Source: Pirellulaceae bacterium (GTDB lineage: Bacteria > Planctomycetota > Planctomycetia > Pirellulales > Pirellulaceae). From it: a stretch of 8,459 nt of DNA. Of the stretch, positions 1 through 6,102 are shown in pieces. The notes beneath the pieces were generated by a model. It was not told the DNA's origin, did no database searches, and was given only the letters and a program-made list of their open reading frames with translations. The position numbers and the translations under genes were made by a program. The DNA lies in NCBI GenBank assembly GCA_020846515.1, contig JADLDX010000950.1, positions 1 through 8,459 on the forward strand, given 5' to 3'. Numbering within the stretch: position 1 is the first letter of the stretch; the number at the start of each line of letters is the position of its first letter.

Positions 1-200
1 GTATCGGCGAGACCACTTCGCACTTTGATTACTCAGGTCCTTTGACCGAGACCGTGCTCCTGGGCACGGTGGCAATTCGCGTGCCTGGAAAGCTGTTGAT
101 GTGGAACAGCGACACCATGCGGTTTACCAACATGCCAGCTGCGGAACAGTGGCTCAACAAGCCTTACCGTAGCGGTTGGGAGCCGACCTGGATCGCCTGA
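1..200 (+). CDS. Probable Gfo/Idh/MocA-family oxidoreductase, C-terminal fragment
   Basis: Only the last 65 codons are inside the window, read in the frame starting at base 3 and ending with TGA at 198-200. The visible peptide includes GPLTETVLLGTVAIRVPGK, then LMWNSDTMRFTNMPAAEQWL, and ends KPYRSGWEPTWIA. This ending (G-P-L-T-E, a valine/isoleucine strand, W-x-x-x-x-M-x-x-x-N, then a Y-R-x-G-W-E tail) resembles the C-terminus of the planctomycete Gfo/Idh/MocA dehydrogenase-like proteins, which are NAD(P)-dependent sugar or cyclitol oxidoreductases. The Rossmann domain lies outside the window, so cofactor and substrate cannot be judged. It converges on the minus-strand propeller gene. An 8-bp tandem duplication spans its stop codon. 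The family call comes from memory of C-terminal motifs only. Confidence 0.65.
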   Translation, partial: IGETTSHFDYSGPLTETVLLGTVAIRVPGKLLMWNSDTMRFTNMPAAEQWLNKPYRSGWEPTWIA

Positions 201-211
201 TCGCCTGATCG
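191..211. repeat. 8-bp tandem repeat (GATCGCCT) across the oxidoreductase stop codon
   Basis: GATCGCCT at 191-198 is repeated exactly at 199-206 and followed by a partial third copy, GATCG (207-211). The TGA stop at 198-200 sits on the junction of copies one and two. This looks like a slippage duplication at the gene's 3' end. It has no evident function. Confidence 0.7.
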
Positions 212-239
212 GTGCTGAGGTCAACACGCCTGCACTCGA

Positions 240-274
240 GGCCGGTCTGCCAACTACAAACGGCCAGACCGGCC
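240..274. terminator. Inverted repeat downstream of the oxidoreductase, possible terminator
   Basis: GGCCGGTCTG (240-249) pairs perfectly with CAGACCGGCC (265-274) around a 15-nt loop, 40 bases after the oxidoreductase stop codon. The position suits a transcription terminator. No T-run follows on the + strand, so it is not a classic intrinsic terminator; it could act with Rho or as a 3' stability hairpin. Confidence 0.4.
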
Positions 275-366
275 AGTCCTAAACTGGCATCCTAGACCCG
301 ATAGCATTTTGGACCCGAAAACTGACCGGCGGCTTAGACGGCCGGCACTCTTTGCATAACTTCTCG

Positions 367-393
367 CCGGATGATTCCTGGGAGGTCATCCGG
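367..393. terminator. Inverted repeat between convergent genes, possible terminator of the propeller gene
   Basis: CCGGATGA (367-374) and TCATCCGG (386-393) form a perfect 8-bp stem with an 11-nt loop, about 70 bases past the stop codon of the minus-strand propeller gene. No T-run follows in the minus direction. On the + strand a TTTTATT stretch occurs near 407-413. Terminator function is only a guess from position. The rest of the 201-462 gap holds no credible ORF. Confidence 0.3.
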
Positions 394-462
394 ACCGCGG
401 TTAAGTTTTATTGACCGACTAACCAGTAGACGACGACTTAAGCTGGTTGCGTAGCAGACGCT

Positions 463-2091
463 TCAGAATGGATTTGCGCCAGCGGGAGTAGCAGGCACGG
501 CGAACGGGTCGGCCGCCCCCGCGCCATCAGCAGGTGCCGCCGGTGCAGCGAAGGGATCGGCTGCTGTGCTGGCACCAAATGGGTCACTCGATTCAGCGGG
601 GGCTTCTTGCATGGCGGGATCGGCTTCGCCTTCGGCAGGAGCCGTTGCTTCAGCCGGTTTAGCGGATTCGGCTGGTGCTGGCAGTGGTTCGAGGAATGTC
701 GGCATATCATGCTCTTTGCCGATTTCTCGCAAGCACTGGACCGTACCACCGGCAGAGATGACGTACAAACGGTCGGTAAGGTGATTGATGACGCTGGTGG
801 CAATCAACGACTCGCCGGTTTGACTGATGATCTTTCCGCTCTTGCTATCAACGACGATTAGCCGATTGGTCAAGGAACGGCAATACAAGTGATCCTGTGT
901 GCCGGACAAGATGGCGCGAATTCGCGGAACCGGTTCTCTCCATAGCGGAAAGCCATTGGAGTCATCGGCTGCCGACATGTATCCAATTTCGCTGGTCGCA
1001 TAAAAGACCTTGTTGATAACCATGGGCGGAGCACCTAGCCCACTTCCCAGCATGAATCGCCATTGAACGCTGCCGACGCGATCCAATCCAACCTTTGAGA
1101 TTTGGCCTGCGCTATCGCCGCAATACATCGCCCCGCCGATAAATGTCAAAGGTCCACTCAGCGGAGAGCGAGCTTCGAAATTGAACCAGGGGCCTATCTT
1201 TTCCCCGGCGTAAAACAGCGTAGCGACCCCGTCTTCTGTCGCAAACGCAACCAATTTATGTGTTCGATCGCTATTGGCGGGAATGGTAACAGCGCGTCCA
1301 AATAGACGGTATGTCCATGGCGATGCATTGCCTGGTTTTGAAAAATCGAAGGCGTTGAGTTGTCCAGACAGGCTCGATACAAAAGCGAAATTATCGATCA
1401 TGGCCACACCAGCGGTAGAAGCACGCTGCATCGCGCGTCGGGCCAGGTGTTTTCCAGTTTTCCAGTCCAGCAGATAAAGCTCAGGGCCATGGGCGACCAC
1501 AATCCCATAATCGCTCACACTGGCCGGGGCCGCCGGAAAACGCAGCGAGCCGCAACTATTCTTCCACAGTGATTCGCCTGTTTCGGCGTCAAAGTTTTGC
1601 ACGACCCCATCGCTGGTAACCACTACGAAATAAATCATGGGGACAGTTACTTCCACTGCCGCCAATCCACTGGCTCTTCCCAACATGCGCGCCGCGCGAG
1701 TCTCGACATCTTTTTTCGCGGCTTCGATACCAATAGGTGCGCCGTCTTTGCCCAAGGTGTCGGCACTGGCTCGAAGAGTTCGGCTGCCAACGCCCATACC
1801 GGCTGGCAATTTCAGTTCCGCATAGCTCTTCTTGACCTTCGGGTTCGTCCACAAGTGCGTGGAAACGATACTGCCAGCCTCGGCGGGCATCTGCAATTGC
1901 GACCGCCACATGACATCCAGACCCATGGTCCGAACCTGGTTCTCGCCCAGTTGAGCAAAGGTTGGCTGGACCATAAAACTCACGATCAAGCCTACGGTAA
2001 ACCACAGACCAATGCGTCTGGCCGGCGCATAAGCTAATTGCAGGCGTCGGGCGCGAAGAAAAGTCGCCAACCGTCGAATCAATCGGAGCAT
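463..2091 (-). CDS. Exported PQQ-like beta-propeller protein with DPF/NPF-repeat tail
   Basis: The product is 542 aa. Residues 1-46 look like a long-n-region signal peptide: an arginine-rich start, a hydrophobic core at about 27-41 (IGLWFTVGLIVSFMV), and a cleavage site near PTFA/Q. From about residue 150 to 465 there are PQQ-like (WD40-like) propeller repeats, with blades carrying strand-turn motifs such as VVQNFDAETGESLWK, LYLLDWKTGKHL, LNAFDFSKPG and RLIVVDSKSGKII. Residues 467-542 are a low-complexity Ala/Pro/Glu tail with three DPF motifs and a terminal NPF. The ATG at 2091 is chosen over an in-frame ATG at 2208 because AGGA lies 7 nt upstream, a TATAAT box at 2155-2160 would start transcription downstream of 2208, and the signal peptide then begins near the N-terminus. 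The fold resembles BamB and quinoprotein-type propellers, but no catalytic or PQQ-ligand signature was identified, so function is unknown. It is probably periplasmic or cell-surface. Confidence 0.75.
   Translation of the reverse strand: MLRLIRRLATFLRARRLQLAYAPARRIGLWFTVGLIVSFMVQPTFAQLGENQVRTMGLDVMWRSQLQMPAEAGSIVSTHLWTNPKVKKSYAELKLPAGMGVGSRTLRASADTLGKDGAPIGIEAAKKDVETRAARMLGRASGLAAVEVTVPMIYFVVVTSDGVVQNFDAETGESLWKNSCGSLRFPAAPASVSDYGIVVAHGPELYLLDWKTGKHLARRAMQRASTAGVAMIDNFAFVSSLSGQLNAFDFSKPGNASPWTYRLFGRAVTIPANSDRTHKLVAFATEDGVATLFYAGEKIGPWFNFEARSPLSGPLTFIGGAMYCGDSAGQISKVGLDRVGSVQWRFMLGSGLGAPPMVINKVFYATSEIGYMSAADDSNGFPLWREPVPRIRAILSGTQDHLYCRSLTNRLIVVDSKSGKIISQTGESLIATSVINHLTDRLYVISAGGTVQCLREIGKEHDMPTFLEPLPAPAESAKPAEATAPAEGEADPAMQEAPAESSDPFGASTAADPFAAPAAPADGAGAADPFAVPATPAGANPF
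466..693 (-). other. Low-complexity Ala/Pro tail with DPF/NPF motifs
   Basis: This encodes the last 76 residues of the propeller protein. It is made mostly of Ala, Pro, Glu, Ser and Gly, and contains SSDPFGAS, TAADPFAAP, GAADPFAVP and a terminal GANPF. The repeated [DN]PF triplets stand out against the disordered background. Such tails usually behave as flexible linkers or short-linear-motif arrays. No enzymatic role is expected. Confidence 0.7.
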
Positions 2092-2154
2092 GAGCACATC
2101 CTGAACCGCTGAGCCGGGTAATGAGCTAGGGAATCGAAGCGTACAGACCGCTTC

Positions 2155-2183
2155 ATTATACTCAAGATCTCCCGATTTCCAGC
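2155..2183 (-). promoter_or_regulatory. Predicted sigma70-type promoter of the propeller gene
   Basis: Reading the minus strand, a perfect TATAAT lies at 2160-2155. The hexamer 17 nt upstream (GCTGGA, 2183-2178) is a poor -35 match. Transcription would begin near 2148, giving a leader of about 57 nt before the ATG at 2091. This supports the shorter protein start. Confidence 0.5.
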
Positions 2184-2210
2184 CGCGGAAATAAAGGGGG
2201 AGATCCATTT

Positions 2211-2403
2211 AACCCGCCTGCTGCGTAGCAGCGGGAGGGTCGCCTGTCGTCAGCTCAGGCGGGGAGGGGGCCTCCCGTGCTAACCCAAGCATGAAGTACT
2301 CCGCCGCTAACTCACCTGTGCGGCCCACGCGTCCTCCCCGAAAAAACAGGCTGCAGTAGCGCCTGTTCTTTCGACCCTCCCGGACGCTGCGCTGGGAGGG
2401 TTT
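2211..2403. repeat. Cluster of palindromes with inverted CGGGAGGGTCG ends (REP/MITE-like)
   Basis: Most of the 410-bp gap between the divergent genes (2092-2501) is taken up by stem-loops. They are CCCGC-C-TGCT/AGCA-GCGGG (2213-2235); CGCCTG/CAGGCG (2241-2246 and 2256-2261); GGGAGG/CCTCCC (2262-2267 and 2271-2276); a 12-bp stem with one mismatch, 2340-2351 against 2361-2372, with an A-tract on one side and a T-rich arm on the other; and ACCCTCCC/GGGAGGGT (2374-2381 and 2394-2401). The 11-mer CGGGAGGGTCG at 2232-2242 recurs as its exact reverse complement at 2372-2382, so the outer hairpins face each other. This architecture suits a dispersed REP or MITE-type repeat rather than a terminator, since both flanking genes point away from it. 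A structured small RNA is an alternative. No coding potential was seen. Confidence 0.65.
2340..2372. repeat. Terminator-like hairpin with A-tract and T-rich arm
   Basis: GAAAAAACAGGC (2340-2351) pairs with GCCTGTTCTTTC (2361-2372), 11 of 12 positions, with a 9-nt loop. The A-rich and T-rich arms flank a GC-rich core, as in a bidirectional intrinsic terminator. Because both neighbouring genes start outward from this region, it would only terminate read-through or a small transcript made inside the repeat cluster. Confidence 0.45.
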
Positions 2404-2433
2404 GCAAGCATTGTCTATTTTTCACACCGGGGC

Positions 2434-2460
2434 TTGTCGAAAATAGCCGCATAGCATAAT
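2434..2460 (+). promoter_or_regulatory. Possible promoter of the sufR-like gene
   Basis: TTGTCG (2434-2439) and CATAAT (2455-2460, five of six matches to TATAAT) are separated by 15 bp, shorter than the ideal 17. Transcription would start near 2467, about 35 nt before the chosen ATG at 2502. The GTT-N3-AACC site at 2473-2482 would then lie just downstream of the start point. Confidence 0.35.
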
Positions 2461-2472
2461 CTTTGGAGAAGA

Positions 2473-2482
2473 GTTTCCAACC
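2473..2482. promoter_or_regulatory. Candidate operator GTT-N3-AACC in the sufR leader
   Basis: GTTTCCAACC shares its outer GTT and AACC with the GTTGATAACC sites upstream of sufC and sufD, 7 of 10 bases. Its place just after the predicted transcription start would suit an autorepressor site. This is inferred from sequence similarity alone. Confidence 0.2.
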
Positions 2483-2501
2483 ATACGAGGCTTTGGCTGC
2501 T

Positions 2502-3242
2502 ATGGATACCGACCACACGCTTGCAGAATCTTCCCTTTCCGATGGCGTCAGGCCAATCGATCAGGCTGTTTTAGATTTATTGCGACGCAATGAGGGGTTG
2601 ACAGTACAGGAACTGATCGATCGGTTGGAGGTGACGGCCACGGCCGTACGTCAACGATTGGACCGGTTAGTACAGGTGGAGATGATCGAGCGGCGGAAGG
2701 TAGTTGCCGGACGAGGCAGGCCGCAGTTTCGATATTATCTGACACACTTGGGTATGCGTTACGCATCGGCCAGTTATTCGGGTCTAGCCTTAGCCCTGTG
2801 GCAAGAGGTCATGGATTTGCCCAGTCAGGCTATGCGGCAGCGAATATTGCGACGCGTGGGCCGACGGATGGGGCTGGAAATGAAAGGCCACGTGCCTGGG
2901 ACCGGCACATTGCGCGAACGCATGACCGCCGTGGCGGAGATGTTGAATCAACATCGGGTTCCGGCTGGCGTTGAGGGCACGTTAGAGCTGCCTGTGTTGC
3001 AGGTACACGCCTGTCCTTATCCAGAGCTATCGAATTTGGATGGTCAGCGATCGCTTTGCGAGTTGGAAGCGGAAATGCTTAGCGAAGCGGTTGGGCAAAC
3101 CATGCATTTGGACTCATGTCGTTTGGATGGACACACCATGTGCCAATACCGGCCGGCGGTGACCGAGGCGGCTCCCGCCGCGCAATTGCCACAGGCAAAC
3201 GCTCTTGGAGGGCGAGAGCCAGCGGGCTTGGCCGCTCAGTAA
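2502..3242 (+). CDS. sufR: SufR-like winged-helix Fe-S sensor repressor
   Basis: The product is 246 aa and is the likely regulator of the adjacent suf genes. Residues 19-81 form a winged helix-turn-helix: LTVQELIDRL, then the recognition helix ATAVRQRLDRL, then a wing with GRGRPQFRYYLT. The C-terminal half carries cysteines at 171, 186, 206 and 214 (CPYPEL, SLCELE, DSC, TMCQY). C171, C186 and C214 give C-x14-C-x27-C, very close to the ligand spacing of SufR-family proteins from cyanobacteria and mycobacteria as I recall it. Those proteins bind a [4Fe-4S] cluster and repress the suf operon when the cluster is present. Residues 220-246 are a variable Ala-rich tail. The ATG at 2502 is preferred to an in-frame TTG at 2463, which has no ribosome site and lies before the predicted transcription start; GAGG sits 11 nt upstream of the ATG. 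Unlike the divergent cyanobacterial sufR, it is co-directional with sufC, 200 bp ahead of it. Confidence 0.82.
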   Translation: MDTDHTLAESSLSDGVRPIDQAVLDLLRRNEGLTVQELIDRLEVTATAVRQRLDRLVQVEMIERRKVVAGRGRPQFRYYLTHLGMRYASASYSGLALALWQEVMDLPSQAMRQRILRRVGRRMGLEMKGHVPGTGTLRERMTAVAEMLNQHRVPAGVEGTLELPVLQVHACPYPELSNLDGQRSLCELEAEMLSEAVGQTMHLDSCRLDGHTMCQYRPAVTEAAPAAQLPQANALGGREPAGLAAQ

Positions 3243-3301
3243 CTTACGCAAGCATACACAACTCACGCACACGAAAAACAAAAGCATTCATAGACACCAA
3301 C

Positions 3302-3330
3302 CTGCAGGCCTGAGTTCAATCAGGCGGCAG
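3302..3330. repeat. Hairpin in the sufR-sufC gap
   Basis: GCCTGA (3308-3313) pairs with TCAGGC (3320-3325) around GTTCAA. The outer CTGC (3302-3305) and GCAG (3327-3330) extend the stem across small bulges. No T-run follows. It could be a weak terminator or attenuator between sufR and sufC, or an mRNA processing structure. Confidence 0.3.
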
Positions 3331-3356
3331 ATGGCAATCAGCGGATTGCAAAACTA

Positions 3357-3366
3357 GTTGATAACC
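3357..3366. promoter_or_regulatory. Candidate operator GTTGATAACC upstream of sufC
   Basis: The 10-mer matches exactly a site upstream of sufD (5955-5964), and with its left flank the two agree at 13 of 15 positions (AAC-N2-GTTGATAACC). Its core GTT-N3-AAC is a small dyad. The related TTGATAAAC follows at 3371-3379, 13 bp on. It lies 77 bp before the sufC ATG. A SufR operator is possible but unproven; another exact copy lies inside the propeller gene (1012-1021). Confidence 0.3.
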
Positions 3367-3442
3367 GTAATTGATAAACAGTAGTTCAGTGGATGGTGTA
3401 CCTGGCGCGTACGCCTTACGACCAAAGAGGATAGTAGAGCCG

Positions 3443-4270
3443 ATGACGCATGTACTAAAGATTCATAACTTGCACGTATCTGTCGAAGGCAAAGAGATCC
3501 TGCGTGGGGTCAATCTTGAGATGGAATACGGTCAGACGCACGCGCTGATGGGCCCGAACGGCTCCGGAAAAAGCACGCTGGGGCTGGTCATCGCCGGCCA
3601 TCCTGGTTACGAAGTGACGCAAGGTACGATCACGTTAGACGGCCAGGATTTGTTGGAGATGGAAGCCGACGCGCGAGCTCGGGCTGGCATTTTCATCGCT
3701 TTTCAGCGACCGGCCACGATTCCTGGTGTCAAGATGGCCGACTTCCTCAGGCACGCTGCCACCAACGTGCGCCGTCCTGATCGCAAAGAGGGCGAAGAGC
3801 TGATCCCCATGCGCGAGTTTCGGCGCGAACTGAAGGATCGCATGGAGCAGCTGAAGATGGATCCAGAGTTCGCTCGGCGCTATGTCAACGAAGGATTCTC
3901 TGGCGGTGAAATGAAGCGAGCCGAGATTTTGCAGTTGGCCATGTTGCAGCCCAAGTTCGCCATTCTTGACGAGACAGACAGCGGTTTGGATGCGGATGCC
4001 GTACGCTTGGTCAGCGCCAGCATCGCTGAGATCGGTCGCGAAAAGATGGGACTGCTGATTATTACGCACCACGACAAATTGCTCGAGCACAATCCACCCC
4101 AGTATACCCACGTCATGCTGGGTGGACGCATTGTGGAAACGGGCGGACCCGAACTGGCCCGTGAACTACATGCCTCCGGCTACGACCGAATTCGTCGGTC
4201 CCATCCCGATGCCGATGCCGCCAACGAGCAGATGTTGAAAGTAGAGTCCAGTGAACCGGCCGCAGTTTAG
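3443..4270 (+). CDS. sufC: SufC, ABC-type ATPase of the Fe-S cluster assembly scaffold
   Basis: The product is 275 aa, slightly longer than the usual 250 or so because of a charged C-terminal tail (about residues 255-275). SufC is the soluble cytoplasmic ATPase that drives conformational change in the SufB-SufD scaffold during Fe-S cluster building. All ABC elements are visible: Walker A GPNGSGKST at 37-45; Q-loop glutamine at 88 in IAFQRPATIPGV; signature FSGGE at 152-156; Walker B with catalytic Glu177 in FAILDETDSGLDADA at 172-184; and H-loop His209 in ITHH. The N-E-G-F-S-G-G-E-x-K-R block and the FQ-x-P-x-x-I-P-G-V block are typical of SufC rather than of transporter ATPases, and no membrane partner is present. 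The ATG at 3443 is chosen over an upstream in-frame TTG (3371) because the homology starts at it; GAGG lies 12 nt upstream, a wide spacing. sufB follows after 206 bp. Confidence 0.95.
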   Translation: MTHVLKIHNLHVSVEGKEILRGVNLEMEYGQTHALMGPNGSGKSTLGLVIAGHPGYEVTQGTITLDGQDLLEMEADARARAGIFIAFQRPATIPGVKMADFLRHAATNVRRPDRKEGEELIPMREFRRELKDRMEQLKMDPEFARRYVNEGFSGGEMKRAEILQLAMLQPKFAILDETDSGLDADAVRLVSASIAEIGREKMGLLIITHHDKLLEHNPPQYTHVMLGGRIVETGGPELARELHASGYDRIRRSHPDADAANEQMLKVESSEPAAV

Positions 4271-4317
4271 CACATCCGGCCCCAGCCAGCTTAAGCGACA
4301 GGCTAGATCAGCCCAGT

Positions 4318-4373
4318 CATTTAAGCCAAGGCATTTGAGCCCAAACATTTGAGCATAGGCATTTAATTGCCTC
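4318..4373. repeat. 14-bp tandem array, four units, upstream of sufB
   Basis: Units start at exactly 4318, 4332, 4346 and 4360: CATTTAAGCCAAGG, CATTTGAGCCCAAA, CATTTGAGCATAGG and CATTTAATTGCCTC. The first nine bases, CATTTRAGC, are kept in the first three units; the fourth keeps only CATTTA. The array lies in the 206-bp sufC-sufB gap, ending 103 bp before the sufB ATG. It could be a microsatellite-like slippage product or a set of binding sites. There is no spacer structure as in CRISPR. Confidence 0.7.
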
Positions 4374-4476
4374 CCAGTAAACCAAGTGATGTTGCCTGGC
4401 GAACGACCTGCGGTTTTTCGCGGCGACCAATTCAACTGACGATCAAGAATTAGCTCTAACATACGATAGGCTGCAT

Positions 4477-5889
4477 ATGTCAACGGACGTAACCTTAGAA
4501 TCGCCCGACGCTATTGGCGAAATAAATAAGTACGATTTCCGGACCGAGAGCAAGGCTTTCTTCAAGGCTCGCAAAGGCATCGACGCCACTATCGTGGCGC
4601 AGATCTCAGAGATGAAGAACGAACCGGCTTGGATGCGAGATTTTCGTCTTAAGTCGCTGGAGATTTTTAACGCCAAGAAAATGCCCACGTGGGGCGGCGA
4701 CATCGCCATCGATTTCCAGGACATCTTTTACTACCTGAAACCAACTGAAGGCCAGGGCCGAACTTGGGAAGATGTGCCCCAAGAGATCAAGGATACATTT
4801 GACAAGCTGGGTATTCCCCAGGCTGAACGCCAATACCTGGCTGGAGTCAAAGCACAGTTCGAGAGCGAAGTTGTTTATGGTTCCCTAAAAGAAGATCTGG
4901 CTAACCAAGGCGTGATCTTCTTGGATACAGACAGCGCGCTACGCGAGCATCCTGATTTACTCCGCGAATACTTCGGCAAGATTATTCCGCCGACGGACAA
5001 CAAGTTCGCTGCGCTTAATTCCGCGGTCTGGTCGGGTGGATCCTTTATTTATGTACCACCGGGAGTGAAAATCGAGTTCCCTCTCCAAGCCTACTTCCGC
5101 ATCAATGCAGAAAACATGGGGCAGTTCGAGCGGACGCTGATCATTGTCGACGAAGGCGCTGAAGTGCACTACGTCGAAGGATGCACGGCTCCAATGTATA
5201 GCAGTGAAAGCTTGCACTCGGCCGTGGTCGAAATCGTCTGCAAACGCGGCAGCCGTTGTCGCTATACCACGATCCAAAACTGGGCCAACAATATCTACAA
5301 CCTGGTTACCAAGCGCGCCATGGCGTACGGCGATGCGACCATGGAGTGGGTCGATGGCAACTTGGGTAGCAAGTTGACCATGAAGTATCCGGCTGTCTAT
5401 ATGATGGAACCGGGAGCACGCGGTGAAATCCTGTCGATCGCGTTTGCTAGCGCCGGACAGCACCAAGATGCCGGTGGCAAGTTGGTCCATGCTGCTCCGC
5501 ATACAACCGGGCAAATCATCAGCAAGTCCATTAGCAAAAACGGTGGACGCAGCAGCTATCGCGGTTTAGTGCGCGTGGAAAAAGATGCGGCCCATAGCCG
5601 ATGCAATGTGGTTTGTGATGCCCTGATTCTCGATCCTCGTAGTCGCAGCGATACCTATCCTTACATCGAGATTCTCGAGCAGGATGTGTCGGTCGGGCAT
5701 GAAGCCAGCGTGTCACGCATCGGTGAAGAGCAACTGTTCTATCTGATGAGCCGTGGGTTGAGCGAGGCGGAAGCCAGTACGATGATCGTCAACGGATTCA
5801 TCGAGCCGCTGGTAAAGGAACTGCCTATGGAATACGCAGTGGAAATGAACCGCTTGATTCAACTGCAAATGGAAGGTTCTGTCGGCTAA
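4477..5889 (+). CDS. sufB: SufB, Fe-S cluster scaffold subunit
   Basis: The product is 470 aa, a normal length for SufB. It is the cytoplasmic scaffold on which sulfur and iron are assembled into clusters, in complex with SufD and SufC. The N-terminal helical part ([19 protein letters not shown]... [15 protein letters not shown]) leads into the right-handed beta-helix core, with [20 protein letters not shown] and [20 protein letters not shown]. Residues reported as important for sulfur transfer and cluster building in E. coli SufB have counterparts: Gln267 and Trp269 (TIQNW), Lys279 (VTKRA), Cys380 (VVCDAL, equivalent to C405) and Glu409 (GHEAS, equivalent to E434), with the last two keeping the same 29-residue spacing. 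The C-terminal helical domain has [18 protein letters not shown] and [16 protein letters not shown] 6 nt upstream supports the ATG at 4477. The gene stands between sufC and sufD, with about 200 bp on each side. Confidence 0.96.
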   Translation: MSTDVTLESPDAIGEINKYDFRTESKAFFKARKGIDATIVAQISEMKNEPAWMRDFRLKSLEIFNAKKMPTWGGDIAIDFQDIFYYLKPTEGQGRTWEDVPQEIKDTFDKLGIPQAERQYLAGVKAQFESEVVYGSLKEDLANQGVIFLDTDSALREHPDLLREYFGKIIPPTDNKFAALNSAVWSGGSFIYVPPGVKIEFPLQAYFRINAENMGQFERTLIIVDEGAEVHYVEGCTAPMYSSESLHSAVVEIVCKRGSRCRYTTIQNWANNIYNLVTKRAMAYGDATMEWVDGNLGSKLTMKYPAVYMMEPGARGEILSIAFASAGQHQDAGGKLVHAAPHTTGQIISKSISKNGGRSSYRGLVRVEKDAAHSRCNVVCDALILDPRSRSDTYPYIEILEQDVSVGHEASVSRIGEEQLFYLMSRGLSEAEASTMIVNGFIEPLVKELPMEYAVEMNRLIQLQMEGSVG

Positions 5890-5902
5890 AGGGCACTTCT
5901 CA

Positions 5903-5928
5903 GAAATGCTTTACTAATAAAGCATTTC
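5903..5928. repeat. Perfect 10-bp-stem hairpin just after sufB
   Basis: GAAATGCTTT (5903-5912) and AAAGCATTTC (5919-5928) form a perfect stem with a 6-nt ACTAAT loop, starting 13 nt after the sufB stop. The stem is AT-rich and has no following T-run, so it is not a good intrinsic terminator. It may be a 3' stability or processing hairpin that sets the sufB to sufD expression ratio, or a palindromic protein-binding site. Confidence 0.55.
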
Positions 5929-5954
5929 ACTGGAGAGTCCTCACCGGCAAACCT

Positions 5955-5964
5955 GTTGATAACC
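5955..5964. promoter_or_regulatory. Candidate operator GTTGATAACC upstream of sufD
   Basis: This is an exact copy of the 10-mer upstream of sufC, with an AACCT left flank compared with AACTA there. It lies 139 bp before the sufD ATG. If functional, it suggests that sufD has its own SufR-linked promoter; no convincing -35/-10 pair was found nearby. Confidence 0.25.
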
Positions 5965-6048
5965 TAGCTTCGACCGTGGTGGGCCGCGGGGCGGAACATG
6001 CGTTAATTCGTTGCGTTCCTGCCTTCCCGAGGCCACCGGGATATCGGT

Positions 6049-6079
6049 CGTGACTACCCAATAATCCGTGACTAACCCA
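6049..6079. repeat. Direct repeat CGTGACTA(A)CCCA in the sufD leader
   Basis: CGTGACTACCCA (6049-6060) recurs as CGTGACTAACCCA (6067-6079), 18 bp on, differing by one inserted A. The copies end 24 bp before the sufD ATG. Their position could suit a regulatory or translation-related role in a leader without a visible Shine-Dalgarno site, or simple local duplication. Confidence 0.45.
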
Positions 6080-6102
6080 TCATCTCAGATCAATTACTCG
6101 AT

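Noticed and set aside
1012..1021. GTTGATAACC copy inside the propeller gene as a further operator
   Set aside because: It encodes part of the VINK segment of the protein, lies deep in the coding region far from any start, and is likely coincidental; it is kept only as a caution for the suf motif.
1597..2037. 146-codon + strand frame, and the overlapping 138-codon minus frame, within the propeller gene
   Set aside because: Both overlap the signal-peptide and early propeller coding region of the real minus-strand gene and have no recognisable features.
2463..2501. TTG start extending the SufR-like protein by 13 residues
   Set aside because: There is no Shine-Dalgarno sequence before it, it lies upstream of the predicted transcription start, and the winged helix does not need it.
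3371..3442. TTG start extending SufC by 24 residues
   Set aside because: The extra residues have no SufC homology; the conserved N-terminus begins at the ATG at 3443.
4318..4373. CRISPR-like array
   Set aside because: Units are contiguous 14-bp repeats with no unique spacers, too short for CRISPR, and no cas genes are present.
4957..5514. 185-codon open frame on the minus strand opposite sufB
   Set aside because: It is antisense to conserved sufB core sequence, with no domain and no ribosome site; it is explained by the codon bias of sufB.
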